DNA of 64,000 bases from Prochlorococcus sp. AG-402-M15 (GCA_003216615.1 QCIP01000002.1:124001-188000), one strand, 5' to 3'. Positions 42,401 to 54,255 are shown, counted from the stretch's first letter. Made by a program: numbers and translations. The notes: generated by a model not told the origin, from the letters alone.

Positions 42401-43288
42401 ATGGAGATAAGACGCAGGCCACCAAATCCAACAGTAAGGGTAGAAAATTTAGAATATGCTGTACCTCATAGAGAAGCACAAGCAAAAAATATTCTGGAAG
42501 AAATTGTATGGCACAAGGACATTGAAATTAAGAATTTTAAAAAAATAGTTTCTTTAGAAGATCTCATTAAAAAGATTGAAAACCTTCCCGCTCCCAAAGA
42601 TTTTTATAAAAATATCTTGGAGTCCAAAATAAAACCAGGAGTAATTGCTGAAATAAAAAAAGCTAGTCCGAGTAAAGGAGTTATTAGAAAAGATTTTAAC
42701 CCTGAAGACATAGCAATTTGTTATGAAGGATTAGGTGCATCATGTATCTCAGTACTTACCGATAAAAGGTTTTTCCAAGGTAGTTATGAAATACTCGAAA
42801 CTGTAAGAAAATCAACTAATCTACCTCTACTCTGCAAAGATTTTATTATTTCTGCTTATCAGATCTATAAAGCAAGGGTATCTGGTGCTGATGCAATATT
42901 ATTAATTGCTGCGATTTTAAGTGATGACGATTTAATTTATCTAAAGAAAATAGCTGATAATTTAGAGATGAGTGTTCTTGTTGAAGTCCATAACGATAAT
43001 GAATTAGAAAGGATTTTAAAGTTAAAATCTTTTAATTTGATTGGAATAAATAACAGAGACTTAAAAACTTTTAAAACGGATTTAAAAACATCAATAGAAT
43101 TGATGAATACATATGCAGATATATTTTTAAAACAAGATATTCTTCCCATTAGTGAATCCGGAATTAATTGTGCAGAAGATTTAAAATCGCTTAGATCTAT
43201 TGGAATCAAGGGAGTATTAATTGGTGAAACTTTTATGAGAGAAAGTGATATTGAACAATCTTTCAAGAAATTATTTAACTCAATTTAA
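42401..43288 (+). CDS. trpC: Indole-3-glycerol phosphate synthase
   Basis: [36 protein letters not shown]. Confidence 0.95.
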   Translation: MEIRRRPPNPTVRVENLEYAVPHREAQAKNILEEIVWHKDIEIKNFKKIVSLEDLIKKIENLPAPKDFYKNILESKIKPGVIAEIKKASPSKGVIRKDFNPEDIAICYEGLGASCISVLTDKRFFQGSYEILETVRKSTNLPLLCKDFIISAYQIYKARVSGADAILLIAAILSDDDLIYLKKIADNLEMSVLVEVHNDNELERILKLKSFNLIGINNRDLKTFKTDLKTSIELMNTYADIFLKQDILPISESGINCAEDLKSLRSIGIKGVLIGETFMRESDIEQSFKKLFNSI

Positions 43289-43345
43289 TTTTGACTTCAA
43301 ATCGTGCTATAAAATTTAATAAACAAAGTTGTACTGAATATATAT

Positions 43346-44017
43346 ATGCAGGCTGTAATTTTAACCGGTATAGTTGCAGGATTTGTGCATGTCGTTAGTG
43401 GCACTGATCATCTAATTGCAATGGCACCAGCAGCGATTAATAATCCCCGAAAAGCTCTTAAAAATAGTTTCTCATGGGGCTTAGGACACTCTTCAGGTGT
43501 CCTCTTGTTAGCTTTCCTAGCGATTTTTATTAAGGATATTACGCCATTAAACAAATTTTCCAATATTGCCGAATTCCTAGTTGGAATTTCTCTTCTAATT
43601 GTTGGAGTATTTGCTATAAAAAATTCTTTTCAATTAAGTATCCACTCTCATTCCCATAAGCATGAGAATGGAATTGCCCATCGTCACTTTCACTTTCATG
43701 TTAAGGAACAAAAAAATAATAATAAGCACTCACATGCTTTGACAGGTTTAGGCTTGCTACACGGTATAGCTGGAGGTTCGCATTTTCTTGCAGTTCTTCC
43801 CGCTTTAGCACTACCTTTAACAAGTGCTAGCTTATATTTGATTTCATATTTGATTGGTTCACTAATTAGTATGAATCTTTTTACTTGTTTAATATCTTTT
43901 ACCACCTTTAAATCAAGTCAAAAATTTATTAAAAGATTAATAGCTGTAGCAGGAGGGCTTTCCTTTTCTTTGGGATTATTTTGGATTCAAAGAAGTGCTT
44001 CTGTTTTTTTGAATTAA
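43346..44017 (+). CDS. Putative Ni/Co permease (UreH/HupE/NicO-like) with His-rich loop
   Basis: HVVSGTDHL motif, several TM segments, HSHSHKHENGIAHRHFHFH...KHSH; adjacent to Ni-SOD genes. Confidence 0.8.
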   Translation: MQAVILTGIVAGFVHVVSGTDHLIAMAPAAINNPRKALKNSFSWGLGHSSGVLLLAFLAIFIKDITPLNKFSNIAEFLVGISLLIVGVFAIKNSFQLSIHSHSHKHENGIAHRHFHFHVKEQKNNNKHSHALTGLGLLHGIAGGSHFLAVLPALALPLTSASLYLISYLIGSLISMNLFTCLISFTTFKSSQKFIKRLIAVAGGLSFSLGLFWIQRSASVFLN

Positions 44018-44380
44018 AAAATTTTTTAATTTAGGAATAATTAATTTAGAAGTGACAATCCCAATTATTTTTTCGTTATTGATTAATCCAAATTTATTAC
44101 TATCTTCGCTAAATTTGATATTGTCGCCAAGGACCTCAATATTATTTTGATTCACTGAAGTTATCCTTTTTATTAGGTTTTTATTTTTAAGTGGATGATT
44201 AAAAATAACTATTTGTCGATTTTTTAGTATTGATTTATTTTTTTTATATTTTTTAAAAAATACAATATCACCTTCTTTTAGGTAAGGTAACATCGATTCA
44301 CCACTAATAATGGCTGATTTTCTTAAACCTAAAAAAAATAAAATAAATTCAAAAAAACTTTTAAAAATAATTCTGATTAA
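43976..44380 (-). CDS. sodX: Nickel-type SOD maturation protease (signal-peptidase-like); open frame extended upstream of ATG 44293
   Basis: Upstream in-frame ...FKSFFEFILFFLGLRKSAIISGESMLPYLKEGDIVFF contains the catalytic Ser (GESMLP); adjacent to sodN. Confidence 0.8.
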   Translation of the reverse strand, partial: LIRIIFKSFFEFILFFLGLRKSAIISGESMLPYLKEGDIVFFKKYKKNKSILKNRQIVIFNHPLKNKNLIKRITSVNQNNIEVLGDNIKFSEDSNKFGLINNEKIIGIVTSKLIIPKLKNFLIQKNRSTSLNPK

Positions 44381-44850
44381 CTAGCTTTTACAAAAGCGTC
44401 TGATCTTCCTTTTGAAGCCCAGAAAATATTATGAATCTTTTCTACATAACTCATTAATTCTTCGGCTTGAGCTAAATCAATATTAACTTTGCAAGCACTA
44501 CATAATTTAGCTGCCTTCCAAATAGTTTCATGTAGGTCTGGATAAGTTTCCAAATGGACAGGTTTAAAATAGTCTGTCCACAAAATTAAAATTTCTTTTT
44601 TTGTTTCTTTCGCTTGCTCTTCTTTAACTGCAACATATCTAGAAAATGTATTGCTGTAAGCTGCCCATTCTTCAGAGTCAGTACTAGAAGGGGGATCTAA
44701 TGCAATAAGCTTTTTAGTCATTGATAGAACTGCTTCAGCTGCAACTCTAGTAGATGCTGGGTCGTAAACACCGCAAGGACCGTCACAGTGAGCGTGGACT
44801 ATCATTGAGGAATCTTTATTTAGAAGGGAATTGATGAATTTACTTAACAT
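44377..44850 (-). CDS. sodN: Nickel superoxide dismutase
   Basis: Ni-hook motif HCDGPCGVYDP after a short propeptide. Confidence 0.97.
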   Translation of the reverse strand: MLSKFINSLLNKDSSMIVHAHCDGPCGVYDPASTRVAAEAVLSMTKKLIALDPPSSTDSEEWAAYSNTFSRYVAVKEEQAKETKKEILILWTDYFKPVHLETYPDLHETIWKAAKLCSACKVNIDLAQAEELMSYVEKIHNIFWASKGRSDAFVKAS

Positions 44851-44928
44851 TTCAAATATTTGGTGTTGTACATATATTACTTGGAGATTAACTAAATTGA
44901 AAAGTCTTAGATATTTTTCTTACTTAAT

Positions 44929-45501
44929 TTAATTGACTTTTAATAATTCAACTTCAAATATTAAAGTCGCATTACCAGGTATTACATTTCCTGCTCCTCT
45001 TGATCCATAAGCAAGTTCAGGAGGAATTGTTAATTTTCTTTTCCCTCCAACCTTCATACCTGCGACACCTTCGTCCCAACCTTTTATTACTCGTCCTGCA
45101 CCCAAGGGAAAGCTGAATGGAGCTCTACCGATACTTGTGTCGAATTGCGTTCCGTCTTTTAGAGTTCCTGTGTAATTTACGGTAACTGTTAGCCCTGAGC
45201 TGGCTTCATCTCCTTCCCCATTTAAAATATCCGTAATAATTAGACCACTTTCTGTAGTCCTTGAATTGCTGTCTGATGGTGTTTCATCTGCCATAGCGAA
45301 AAGTATAGGATTTGGATCTGATGGGTCTAGTTCAAATAAATTATTATTTGAAACATTTGATGATTTTGCAAAAGTTGTTTTTTGAACTGACTGAGTTTCT
45401 GATTCGGCAGCAATAACAACTTGTGGTGAATTAAATTGACTGAAAAGAGTTAATGAAACACAAAAAACAAAAACTGCAAAACTGATAAAGACTTCTTTCA
45501 C
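44929..45501 (-). CDS. FKBP-type peptidyl-prolyl isomerase with N-terminal signal/anchor
   Basis: [46 protein letters not shown]. Confidence 0.92.
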   Translation of the reverse strand: MKEVFISFAVFVFCVSLTLFSQFNSPQVVIAAESETQSVQKTTFAKSSNVSNNNLFELDPSDPNPILFAMADETPSDSNSRTTESGLIITDILNGEGDEASSGLTVTVNYTGTLKDGTQFDTSIGRAPFSFPLGAGRVIKGWDEGVAGMKVGGKRKLTIPPELAYGSRGAGNVIPGNATLIFEVELLKVN

Positions 45502-45587
45502 TTAAATTTTGAAAGTTACTAAAACTAAGTTTACAGAATGAAGCTACAATAAATGGGTGATTATAAATTTAATTTAGTAATTTTTGA

Positions 45588-47075
45588 TTGTTAATCCCGA
45601 CTCAAATTAAAAGTCTAAGACAATATTTTTACCCTTGTTTAGGAGGAATTTTAGGAGGAATTTCTGTTTCAACTCACTTTTGGCTGATTTTTATGCCGAT
45701 ATCTTTATTTATTTTATGGAAGGGAAGTGAGAGAAGAATAGCAAATTTTTGGTGGGGTTTTTTCTTCGTTTTGATAAGTCATTCATGGTTATATGATCTT
45801 CATCCATTGACATGGCTTGGGTTCTCATGGCTTGCAAGTTTAATAATCGCCATTTCAATATTATTATTTTGCGCTTTTTTGGGTGGGTTATTAGTTTTTT
45901 TATGGGGATTGTTAGTTGAAATTATTCTCTGGAAAGAGGATGTTTTTAAAATGAAAATATTACCTTTAACAGTAAAAGTATTTTTTTTATCTTTGACTTG
46001 GGGGATTGGTGAATTGATACTTTCACAAACACCTTTTTTCTGGATAGGTTTAGGAGAGAGTCTTGTCCCAGGTGATATTTATCTTGCTAGTTTGGCAAGA
46101 TGGATTGGCGCAAGTGGTTTATGCGTATTACAAATATTTATTGGATTTTGGATTTTTTTTACTCATGGTAGATGGAGAAGAAAACTTCACTTTAAAAAAA
46201 TATTTCTCTTAGGACTATTAGTTATTATTTTTTTACATTTATTTGGAGGTTTAATAACTCCAATAAAAAGAAATTATGAATATCCAGTAGCTATTTGGCA
46301 AACTAATATACCAACAAGAGAAAAATTAAAAATAAATGATGAATTTATTAAAGAAAAACAATCTATCGCTCAAAAATTTGCTTTAGCCAATCAAGCAAAA
46401 CTTCTTGTTGCCCCTGAAGGAACTCTACCTAATAATTTTCATATTTATAAAAGTAGTAGGGTTAATATGTTGGCAGGGGGTTTCAGAAATTCTAATAATG
46501 AGTTAAGAAGTTCTTTACTCGGATTTCAAATTGGGGATAAATCTTTTACCTCATTTATAGATAAAAATAGACTTGTTCCATTAGGTGAAAAAATACCTGG
46601 ATTTTTAGTCAATTCTTCAAAAGGATTATCAGCAGTAGGAGGAATTCAACCAGGCTCTGATTCAAGATTTTTTGATCCTGAATTTACACAACCTCTAGCA
46701 GTGGCTATCTGTTATGAAATTAGTGATGGATTGAAAATAAGAAAGGCTATTAATAGCGGAGCAAAACTAATAATAACTTCAGCAAATTTAGATCCCTATC
46801 CAACTAAGCTTTATAATCAATTCCTGTCTTTGGCAAGATTGAGAAGTATTGAAAATAAAAAAGATAATCTACTTGTATCAAACACCGGTCCTTCGGGTTT
46901 AGTTCAGGATGATGGAAAAATAATTCAACTTTTAGATTTAAATGTGGAGCAAAACAAAATAGTGTTCCCTAATTTTTCATCCGACAAGACTTTTTATACA
47001 AAATTTGGAGATAAACCTATTTTGTTATTGTTTATATTTTTTATGGGATTAAATTTCTTTTGGAAAATTAATTAA
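45588..47075 (+). CDS. lnt: Apolipoprotein N-acyltransferase
   Basis: TTG start; multiple TM plus nitrilase domain ([19 protein letters not shown]). Confidence 0.9.
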   Translation: MLIPTQIKSLRQYFYPCLGGILGGISVSTHFWLIFMPISLFILWKGSERRIANFWWGFFFVLISHSWLYDLHPLTWLGFSWLASLIIAISILLFCAFLGGLLVFLWGLLVEIILWKEDVFKMKILPLTVKVFFLSLTWGIGELILSQTPFFWIGLGESLVPGDIYLASLARWIGASGLCVLQIFIGFWIFFTHGRWRRKLHFKKIFLLGLLVIIFLHLFGGLITPIKRNYEYPVAIWQTNIPTREKLKINDEFIKEKQSIAQKFALANQAKLLVAPEGTLPNNFHIYKSSRVNMLAGGFRNSNNELRSSLLGFQIGDKSFTSFIDKNRLVPLGEKIPGFLVNSSKGLSAVGGIQPGSDSRFFDPEFTQPLAVAICYEISDGLKIRKAINSGAKLIITSANLDPYPTKLYNQFLSLARLRSIENKKDNLLVSNTGPSGLVQDDGKIIQLLDLNVEQNKIVFPNFSSDKTFYTKFGDKPILLLFIFFMGLNFFWKIN

Positions 47076-48225
47076 TTAATCCGCCACCTAATAAAATTTC
47101 TCCTTTATAAAAAACTGCAGCTTGTCCGGGCGTTACCGAACTTTGACTTTCTTCAAAAATTAATTTAAATGTTGTAGTTGGATTATCTAAATTTTTCAAA
47201 GGTATTAAAGTTCCTTTTACTGGATAACTTCTATATCTGATTTGTGCTTCTACTTCTATTTCTTGCTTAGGTTCTTCGATTGAAACCCAGTTAACCTTAC
47301 TAATTATTGCTTCTCTATTAAATAGATCACTTTTATCTGCTACATAAACTATGTTTTTTATCCTGTCTAAACTTTTTACATATAATGGTTCCGGCCAAGC
47401 AATGCCCAAACCTTTTCTTTGACCTACCGTAAAGTGCTGAATACCATTATGCGATCCTAGGACTTCCCCATTTACATGTACAATTTCTCCTTCTTTGGGT
47501 TCAATGTGTTTGTCGATAAATAGCTGCATTGATCCATAATGCTCAACTAAACATAAATCTTGACTTTCTGGTTTTTGAGCAGTTCTAAGGCCCAATCTCA
47601 GGGCTTCTTTTCTTGTTTCTTCTTTTTTCATTTCACCAAGAGGAAATTCTAATCTGCTTAGTACTTCTTGTGAAAGAGAATAAAGAAAATAACTTTGGTC
47701 TTTGTTTTCGTCAGCACCTCTGAGAAGAAGGAAGTTCTTAAATACAAAGTTCTTGCAATCAAGTGTTTCAGCATAAGATGATTTTTTTACCCTTGCGTAA
47801 TGTCCTGTCGCAATATGAGTAAAGTCTTTTTTGTTTATTGCGTAATTAAGCATCTCTTCAAACTTCACATTCTTGTTGCACATAGAACATGGAAGTGGAG
47901 TGAATCCTTCCTCATAGCTTTCAGTAGTTTTTTTAATTACCTCTCTTTCGAAAATTTCTCTTGAGTCTATTATTTTATGATTAATTCCCAAATCTTCACA
48001 AAGGCCAGCAGCATCTACTAATCCTTCAGAACAGCAGGAGCCTTGCCCTTTCATCAGCCAAAGAGTTAGTCCCTCAACATTCCAGCCTCTTTCTACAAGA
48101 AGAGCAGCTGAAAGGGAACTATCTACGCCACCAGAGAGACCTACAATAATATTTTTCTTCTTTTTAGTCTTATTATTAGAAGAAAAAAAGTTTTCTAATT
48201 TTTTATCCTTTTGTGTATTTAACAT
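47068..48225 (-). CDS. mnmA: tRNA 2-thiouridine(34) synthase MnmA
   Basis: [26 protein letters not shown]. Confidence 0.95.
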   Translation of the reverse strand: MLNTQKDKKLENFFSSNNKTKKKKNIIVGLSGGVDSSLSAALLVERGWNVEGLTLWLMKGQGSCCSEGLVDAAGLCEDLGINHKIIDSREIFEREVIKKTTESYEEGFTPLPCSMCNKNVKFEEMLNYAINKKDFTHIATGHYARVKKSSYAETLDCKNFVFKNFLLLRGADENKDQSYFLYSLSQEVLSRLEFPLGEMKKEETRKEALRLGLRTAQKPESQDLCLVEHYGSMQLFIDKHIEPKEGEIVHVNGEVLGSHNGIQHFTVGQRKGLGIAWPEPLYVKSLDRIKNIVYVADKSDLFNREAIISKVNWVSIEEPKQEIEVEAQIRYRSYPVKGTLIPLKNLDNPTTTFKLIFEESQSSVTPGQAAVFYKGEILLGGGLIN

Positions 48226-48271
48226 GGAAGTTTAAATTTTTGAACAGTTCTTCAATTGCTTTGTACTCATT

Positions 48272-49837
48272 ATGAACGAAACTTTATGGCCAACAATTGA
48301 CTCTGAACATTTAATTGTTGATTCAAAGCAAATGTTGATATTAGAGAAAGAAATGTTTTCTGATGGAATGCCACAAGAAGCATTGATGGAAAAAGCTGGT
48401 ATCCAAATTAGTAGATGGCTCTTAAAAAAGAAACCTCTTCTCAATCATGGAATAACTGTTTTTATAGGTCCTGGGCATAATGGTGGGGATGGTGTCGTAA
48501 TAGCTAGAGAGCTTTTTTTGAAAGGTTTTTATGTCCAGGTATGGTGTCCATTCCCGATAAAAAAAACATTAACAAATAACTACCTTAATTATCTTACATC
48601 TATTGGTGTCACAAAATTAGTAGAGGCCCCTGATGCAAATGGGAAAGAGCTTTGGATTGATGCAGTTTTTGGTAATAATCAAACAAGAAAAGTTGATAAT
48701 AAATTAATTAAACTATTTAATCAAAAATTTCATAACAAATATGGCAAGGTAATAAGTATTGATATTCCAACAGGATTATGTCCTGATAAAGGAGAGCCTT
48801 TTTTAGATAACGCAGTAAAGGCAGACTATACCTTGACCATTGGTCTTCATAAGATTGGGTTGACCCAAGATTCTGCTTTACCTTTTATTGGAGAATTGCA
48901 CCATATAGATGTCGGGGTACCTACTAGTAAACTGTCCAAAGTTGATAAAAAGATTTTTAAGGTTACTTACAAAGATATAAAAAATATTGATTTACCTTCT
49001 TTACCAAAGAACTCTAACAAATATACAAGAGGTAGAACATTATTAATAGCTGGAAGTGATAAATACCCTGGCGCTGCATACTTAGCATTGAAAGGGGCAA
49101 TATCAAGTGGAGCAGGCTTTATCTCTGCGGTCCTGCCTGGGATAGTTGCTGAATCTATTTGGCGAGTAGCCCCTGAAATAGTCTTAAAGGGAACTATGTC
49201 ATGTAATCAAAATGGCAATTCATCCTTATTCAGTGCATTAAAGAATATTGATTTATCTGCATATGATTCGTTAGCTGTAGGTCCAGGAATTGGTATTGAT
49301 ATTGATGATTGGCAAAAATCAAAAGACTACCTAATGGCTTTTGGAGGATTATTGATATTGGATGCAGATGCACTTAATAGAATTTCGGAATCCAAGTTAG
49401 GTTCAAATTTCTTTTTAGAGAGAAAATTTAAAACATGGATTACACCACATAGCAGAGAGTTTTCAAGGTTATTCCCAAATATTAAAGGTGAGACTAATGT
49501 TGAACTAGCTCTTAATGCAGCAAGAGAATTCAATATAAGTGTTTTGTTAAAGGGAGCTAACAGCATAGTTGCTGATAATAAAAAAGCATGGCAACTTTTT
49601 GGCACTGATTCTCAGACTGCAAGGGCTGGATTGGGGGATCTTTTATCTGGATTTGTAGCTGGCAGTTCTGCGATTGACTTAAACTTTTGTAGAAATATAA
49701 CAACTGGATTTTTTGCTAAATACGTACTTTTACATTCATTTGCTGCTTCAAAGTGTAAAAAGGGGTCAAATGCATCTGCTATTGGCGATCAATTATCAAA
49801 ATTGATCAGAAATAGAAAAACGAGACAAATATCTTGA
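48272..49837 (+). CDS. nnr: Bifunctional NAD(P)H-hydrate epimerase/dehydratase
   Basis: GPGHNGGDGVVIAREL; LAVGPGIG; ARAGLGDLLSGFVAG. Confidence 0.92.
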   Translation: MNETLWPTIDSEHLIVDSKQMLILEKEMFSDGMPQEALMEKAGIQISRWLLKKKPLLNHGITVFIGPGHNGGDGVVIARELFLKGFYVQVWCPFPIKKTLTNNYLNYLTSIGVTKLVEAPDANGKELWIDAVFGNNQTRKVDNKLIKLFNQKFHNKYGKVISIDIPTGLCPDKGEPFLDNAVKADYTLTIGLHKIGLTQDSALPFIGELHHIDVGVPTSKLSKVDKKIFKVTYKDIKNIDLPSLPKNSNKYTRGRTLLIAGSDKYPGAAYLALKGAISSGAGFISAVLPGIVAESIWRVAPEIVLKGTMSCNQNGNSSLFSALKNIDLSAYDSLAVGPGIGIDIDDWQKSKDYLMAFGGLLILDADALNRISESKLGSNFFLERKFKTWITPHSREFSRLFPNIKGETNVELALNAAREFNISVLLKGANSIVADNKKAWQLFGTDSQTARAGLGDLLSGFVAGSSAIDLNFCRNITTGFFAKYVLLHSFAASKCKKGSNASAIGDQLSKLIRNRKTRQIS

Positions 49838-49975
49838 AAGAAACAATTAAAGATAGTTTTTTTTTGTTTTAAACACATAAATCACCAAATATTAATTGAA
49901 ATCTGAAGCGCGCATTAAATATTGGGGCATTTCTAAAAAAGTATAGGAAAGTTTTAATACCTTAGTTAGGTCAAA

Positions 49976-50917
49976 ATGGTCTCATCAATACCAGCTCAAG
50001 CAGAACCCCAAAGAAGGAGAGGTAACGATCCAATTAGTTGGTATTTGCAGAACATCGGAAGAGTCCCTTTGCTAACCCCTGCTGAGGAGATTGAATTAGG
50101 TAATCAAGTACAAAAAATGATGGTACTTACAGAAGATGGTCAATTAAATGAAAAAACTAAAGAGTTTACAAAGCAGCAAAAAAGAACAATAAAAATTGGT
50201 AGAAGAGCAAAAGAGAGAATGATGAAAGCAAATTTAAGATTAGTTGTTAGTGTGGCAAAAAAATATCAGGGTAAAGGACTTGAACTTCTTGATTTGGTTC
50301 AAGAGGGTTCTCTTGGTTTAGAAAGAGCTGTCGAAAAATTTGACCCTACAAGAGGATATAAGTTTTCTACTTATGCTTTTTGGTGGATTCGTCAAAGTAT
50401 GACAAGAGCAATTGCTTGTCAATCACGAACAATCCGTTTACCAGTTCATTTAAGTGAAAGATTAGCATCTATAAGAAAAGTTAGTAGAGATCTGGCACAT
50501 AAACTTGGTGCTATGCCAAGCAGAATTGAAATTGCAGAAGCAATGGAAATTGATGTGGAAGAACTGGATTCTGTTTTAAGACAAGCTTTATCAACAAGTA
50601 GTTTAGATGCTCCGGTTAATGGTGATGATGGCAGAAGCTTTTTGGGAGATTTGATTGCTGATAGTAATAATGAAGAACCTCTAGATCAAGTTGAGCAACA
50701 AATGCATCAAGAGCAACTTGGGAAGTGGTTAAGTCATCTAAGCGAGCAGGAGCAACATGTTCTTAAATTAAGGTTTGGGCTTGAAGGAAATGAGAGACAT
50801 ACACTTGCAGAAATAGGAAGATTATTAGAAGTCTCCAGAGAGAGAGTAAGACAAGTTGAGCTTAAGGCATTAAGAAAATTAAGAAATTTAACAAGAAAAT
50901 TACCCAGCGGTATTTAA
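49976..50917 (+). CDS. Sigma-70 family RNA polymerase sigma factor (group 2-like)
   Basis: NLRLVVSVAKKYQGKGLELLDLVQEGSLGLERAVEKFDP; YAFWWIRQSMTRAI; region 4 HTH. Confidence 0.95.
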   Translation: MVSSIPAQAEPQRRRGNDPISWYLQNIGRVPLLTPAEEIELGNQVQKMMVLTEDGQLNEKTKEFTKQQKRTIKIGRRAKERMMKANLRLVVSVAKKYQGKGLELLDLVQEGSLGLERAVEKFDPTRGYKFSTYAFWWIRQSMTRAIACQSRTIRLPVHLSERLASIRKVSRDLAHKLGAMPSRIEIAEAMEIDVEELDSVLRQALSTSSLDAPVNGDDGRSFLGDLIADSNNEEPLDQVEQQMHQEQLGKWLSHLSEQEQHVLKLRFGLEGNERHTLAEIGRLLEVSRERVRQVELKALRKLRNLTRKLPSGI

Positions 50918-50918
50918 C

Positions 50919-51992
50919 TTAATCTTCCGCCCAAATATATTTTGTTAACTCTTTTGAAGGTGGTTCAGGTGCTTCTAAAGCATTTTTAACAGATTCTGTT
51001 ATTTCTGTATCTATCTTCTTTTCTATGCTTTTTAATTCTTCTTCTGTTGCAAATTTACCATCAATAATTTCTTTGGCCAATTGCTTTATAGGATCTCTTT
51101 TCCCCCAAAACTCTTTCTCTTTCTCAGACCTTAGTTCATCAGGATCTGCAAGAGAATGTCCTCTATATCTATAAGTTAGGCATTCTAAAAGAGTGGGCCC
51201 TTCTCCTGCTCTAGCTCGTTTAATAGCTCTTTGAGCAGCTCCTCTTACTGCTAATACATCCATCCCATCAACTTCCTCACCATGCATCCCAAAAGCAGAG
51301 GCTTTTCTCCAGATTTCAGGATTGCTGGTTGCTCTGTCGTGAGCCATGCCAATAGCCCATTTATTATTCTCAACAACAAAAATTATAGGTAATTTCCACA
51401 GTTGGGCCATATTTAAACATTCAAAAAACTGTCCATTATTGCAAGTCCCGTCTCCAAAAAATGCTGCAGTTACTCCATCACTATTATTATTACCAGCAAC
51501 TTCCTTTTTATATTTACTTGAAAAGGCTGCCCCTAGGGCAACTGGAATTCCTTCTCCAATAAAAGCATACCCTCCCAATAAGTGATGTTCTCTTGAAAAT
51601 AAATGCATTGATCCCCCTCGGCCTTTACTACAACCTGTAGCTTTACCAAAAAGCTCGCTCATTACCTCAAAAGAGGGAACACCTGCACTTAGTGCATGGA
51701 CATGATCGCGGTAGGTACTACAGAACCAATCATGTTTCTTTTTCATGGCGCCAATTACTCCAGTACTTATTGCTTCTTGACCGTTATATAAATGAACGAA
51801 ACCAAACATTTTCCCCCTGTAGTACATTTCTGCACACTTATCTTCGAATCTTCGACCAAGCGTCATGTCTTCGAAAAGAAATAATCCAGTTTCTCGATCT
51901 AATTCGGCTTTTTTTATGTCTTGAAGATTTGAGATTCTCTCTACGTGTGTTTCCAAGAAAAATACCTTAATGAAGTTTTGATTTGTTAACAT
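50919..51992 (-). CDS. pdhA: Pyruvate dehydrogenase E1 component alpha subunit
   Basis: [39 protein letters not shown]. Confidence 0.95.
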   Translation of the reverse strand: MLTNQNFIKVFFLETHVERISNLQDIKKAELDRETGLFLFEDMTLGRRFEDKCAEMYYRGKMFGFVHLYNGQEAISTGVIGAMKKKHDWFCSTYRDHVHALSAGVPSFEVMSELFGKATGCSKGRGGSMHLFSREHHLLGGYAFIGEGIPVALGAAFSSKYKKEVAGNNNSDGVTAAFFGDGTCNNGQFFECLNMAQLWKLPIIFVVENNKWAIGMAHDRATSNPEIWRKASAFGMHGEEVDGMDVLAVRGAAQRAIKRARAGEGPTLLECLTYRYRGHSLADPDELRSEKEKEFWGKRDPIKQLAKEIIDGKFATEEELKSIEKKIDTEITESVKNALEAPEPPSKELTKYIWAED

Positions 51993-52105
51993 TCTAAGGT
52001 GTGAAGGGCGATTTTCATGATTTTTTTTAATAACTCTGTAAGACCTTATGAAAAAATTTTTTAACTTGATAAACTTTGTCTAAGAATTTTCAATAGGATA
52101 TTTGC

Positions 52106-54208
52106 TTGGAACTTCCTTTAGACCATTTTCGTTTAATTGGCGTAAACCCCTCTTCAACATCTGAGGAAATATTAAGAGCGTTTCAGTTAAGGTTAGATAA
52201 AACTCCAGACGAAGGTTTTACTTACGAGGTTTTAACCCAAAGATCTGAGTTGCTTCGTCTCACTGCTGATTTACTTACAGATCCAGAAAGCAGGAGAGAG
52301 TACGAAAATTTGTTACTAAATGGATCATCTGGACTGGAGTTTTCTTCTAATAGAGAAGTAGCAGGTTTAATACTTCTTTGGGAATCAGGCTCCCCAAAAG
52401 AAGCTTTTAAGATCACGAGAAAAGCATTGCAGCCCCCACAAACTCCAGCTTTGGGAAGTAGCAGAGAAGCCGATTTAACTTTATTGGCTGCTTTAACAGC
52501 TAGAGATTCTGCAATTCAAGAACAACAGCTTAGATCTTATTCAAACGCTGCCGATTTTTTACATGAAGGTATACAACTTCTTCAAAGAATGGGAAAGCTT
52601 GTAGACAGGAGAAAAGAACTCGAAGAAGACTTGGTTGCTCTACTTCCTTATAGGATCCTAGATCTACTTAGTAGAGATTTAAATGATCAGGAGTCTCATA
52701 AAAAGGGTCTAAGTATGTTGGAAAATTTAATAATCAAAAGAGGTGGTTTGGAAGGTAATAATAAATCTGAATACAGAGATTATCTAAATCAGCAAGAATT
52801 TGAAGCTTTTTTTCAACAGATAAAGCCATTTATGACAGTACAAGAACAGATAGATTTGTTTCTTGAATTACAAAAAAGAGGATCATTAGAAGCAGGATTT
52901 TTAGCTTTTTTATCCTTAACAGCTATTGGCTTCACAAGAAGAAAGCCTGAAAAATTATTTGAAGCGAGGAGAATTCTAAAGAAATTAAATTTATCAGGCC
53001 TAGATTCAATGCCTCTTATTGGTTGCTTAGATCTGCTTTTGGCTGATATTGACCAAGCTTCTGCAAGATTCTCTAGCAGTTCTGATGAAAATTTACGAGA
53101 TTGGCTAAATAATTATCCAGGTAATAAGCTAGAAGCGATTTGTATTTTCTGTAAAAATTGGCTAGAGAACGATGTTTTAGTTAGTTATAGAGATATTGAC
53201 TCAAAAGAGGTGGATTTAGATTCTTGGTTCGAAGATAGGGAAATTCAAGAATTTATTGAAAAATTAGAAAGTAAATCAATCAAGAATAAAATTAAATCAA
53301 ACCTTCAAAACCAACAAATAAAAAAAGAACCTTTGACAAACATCACTAAAGTTTTTGATAGTTCATTGGCGAATGTCGATGAAGGTAGATTACCTTGGCC
53401 TGGGGGCATTAAACAAGAATATGAAAAGCTTGATATCCAAGAAAATAAATTCAATAACGAAATCTTTAAGAATAAACCAATAGAAGCTTATAAATACTTA
53501 ATTGAAAAATTTGCTGAATCAAAGTTTATTTTTGGCGAATTTTTAAAGGATCAAGAGATTGTTGGTCGGTCACCTTATTTAATTTATCTATATGCGTTTT
53601 TGATTTTATTTACATTTGGTATTGGGATTGGATTTTTAAGAAATAATTTTAAAAATTCAATTCAGAAAGATGCAGTTGCAGATAAGCCTATTATTGCTCT
53701 AGATAAAAATAAAAATGTTAGCGACAAAGATATCATTAAAGAAATTAAAGAAAATCCTTCAAACAATTTGGAATCTATTTCTGAGGACTTATCCTCAAAC
53801 AAGACCCCTGAATTTGAAGAAATCACTAAAGCCTCACCTTCTTTAGAAGAGATAAGAAATTTAATTAATGTTTGGCTTTCAAATAAACATAGTTATCTAG
53901 CTGGAAAAAGTGAAATAAATCTTTCTAAAATTGCTCGAGAAGGTTTAATCAAAAGAACAATTGAAGAGAGAGAAAAAGATGTTAAAAAAGGAATTTTAAC
54001 TTTAAGAAATGCAAAAATTGAAAAAATAGAACTAGCTTCTCAAACTTCATCTAGGATTGTTGTTTTAGTCGATTTAAGCTTTTCAGAAAAATTGATAAAG
54101 AAATCTGGAGAATTAATTTCTGAAACATCTCAACCTTGGAAGGTCAGGTATACTTTGGGTTTCCAAGGTGGATCATGGAAATTAGTTGATTTTGTTCCTG
54201 GCTTGTAG
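52106..54208 (+). CDS. Ftn2/ARC6-like cell division protein (DnaJ-like N-terminus, single TM, C-terminal IMS-type domain)
   Basis: PLDHFRLIGVNPSSTSEEILRAFQLRLDKTPDEGFTYEVLTQRSELLRLTADLLTDPESRREYE; TM near residue 490. Confidence 0.85.
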   Translation: MELPLDHFRLIGVNPSSTSEEILRAFQLRLDKTPDEGFTYEVLTQRSELLRLTADLLTDPESRREYENLLLNGSSGLEFSSNREVAGLILLWESGSPKEAFKITRKALQPPQTPALGSSREADLTLLAALTARDSAIQEQQLRSYSNAADFLHEGIQLLQRMGKLVDRRKELEEDLVALLPYRILDLLSRDLNDQESHKKGLSMLENLIIKRGGLEGNNKSEYRDYLNQQEFEAFFQQIKPFMTVQEQIDLFLELQKRGSLEAGFLAFLSLTAIGFTRRKPEKLFEARRILKKLNLSGLDSMPLIGCLDLLLADIDQASARFSSSSDENLRDWLNNYPGNKLEAICIFCKNWLENDVLVSYRDIDSKEVDLDSWFEDREIQEFIEKLESKSIKNKIKSNLQNQQIKKEPLTNITKVFDSSLANVDEGRLPWPGGIKQEYEKLDIQENKFNNEIFKNKPIEAYKYLIEKFAESKFIFGEFLKDQEIVGRSPYLIYLYAFLILFTFGIGIGFLRNNFKNSIQKDAVADKPIIALDKNKNVSDKDIIKEIKENPSNNLESISEDLSSNKTPEFEEITKASPSLEEIRNLINVWLSNKHSYLAGKSEINLSKIAREGLIKRTIEEREKDVKKGILTLRNAKIEKIELASQTSSRIVVLVDLSFSEKLIKKSGELISETSQPWKVRYTLGFQGGSWKLVDFVPGL

Positions 54209-54255
54209 GTATAAACTTCGAGATCATCTATAATAATTAAAATTACTTTTAAATA

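Noticed and set aside
44868-44880. GTACATATATTAC upstream of sodN considered as an NtcA site
   Set aside because: Spacer is 7 nt, not the canonical GTA-N8-TAC; no basis to call NtcA regulation.
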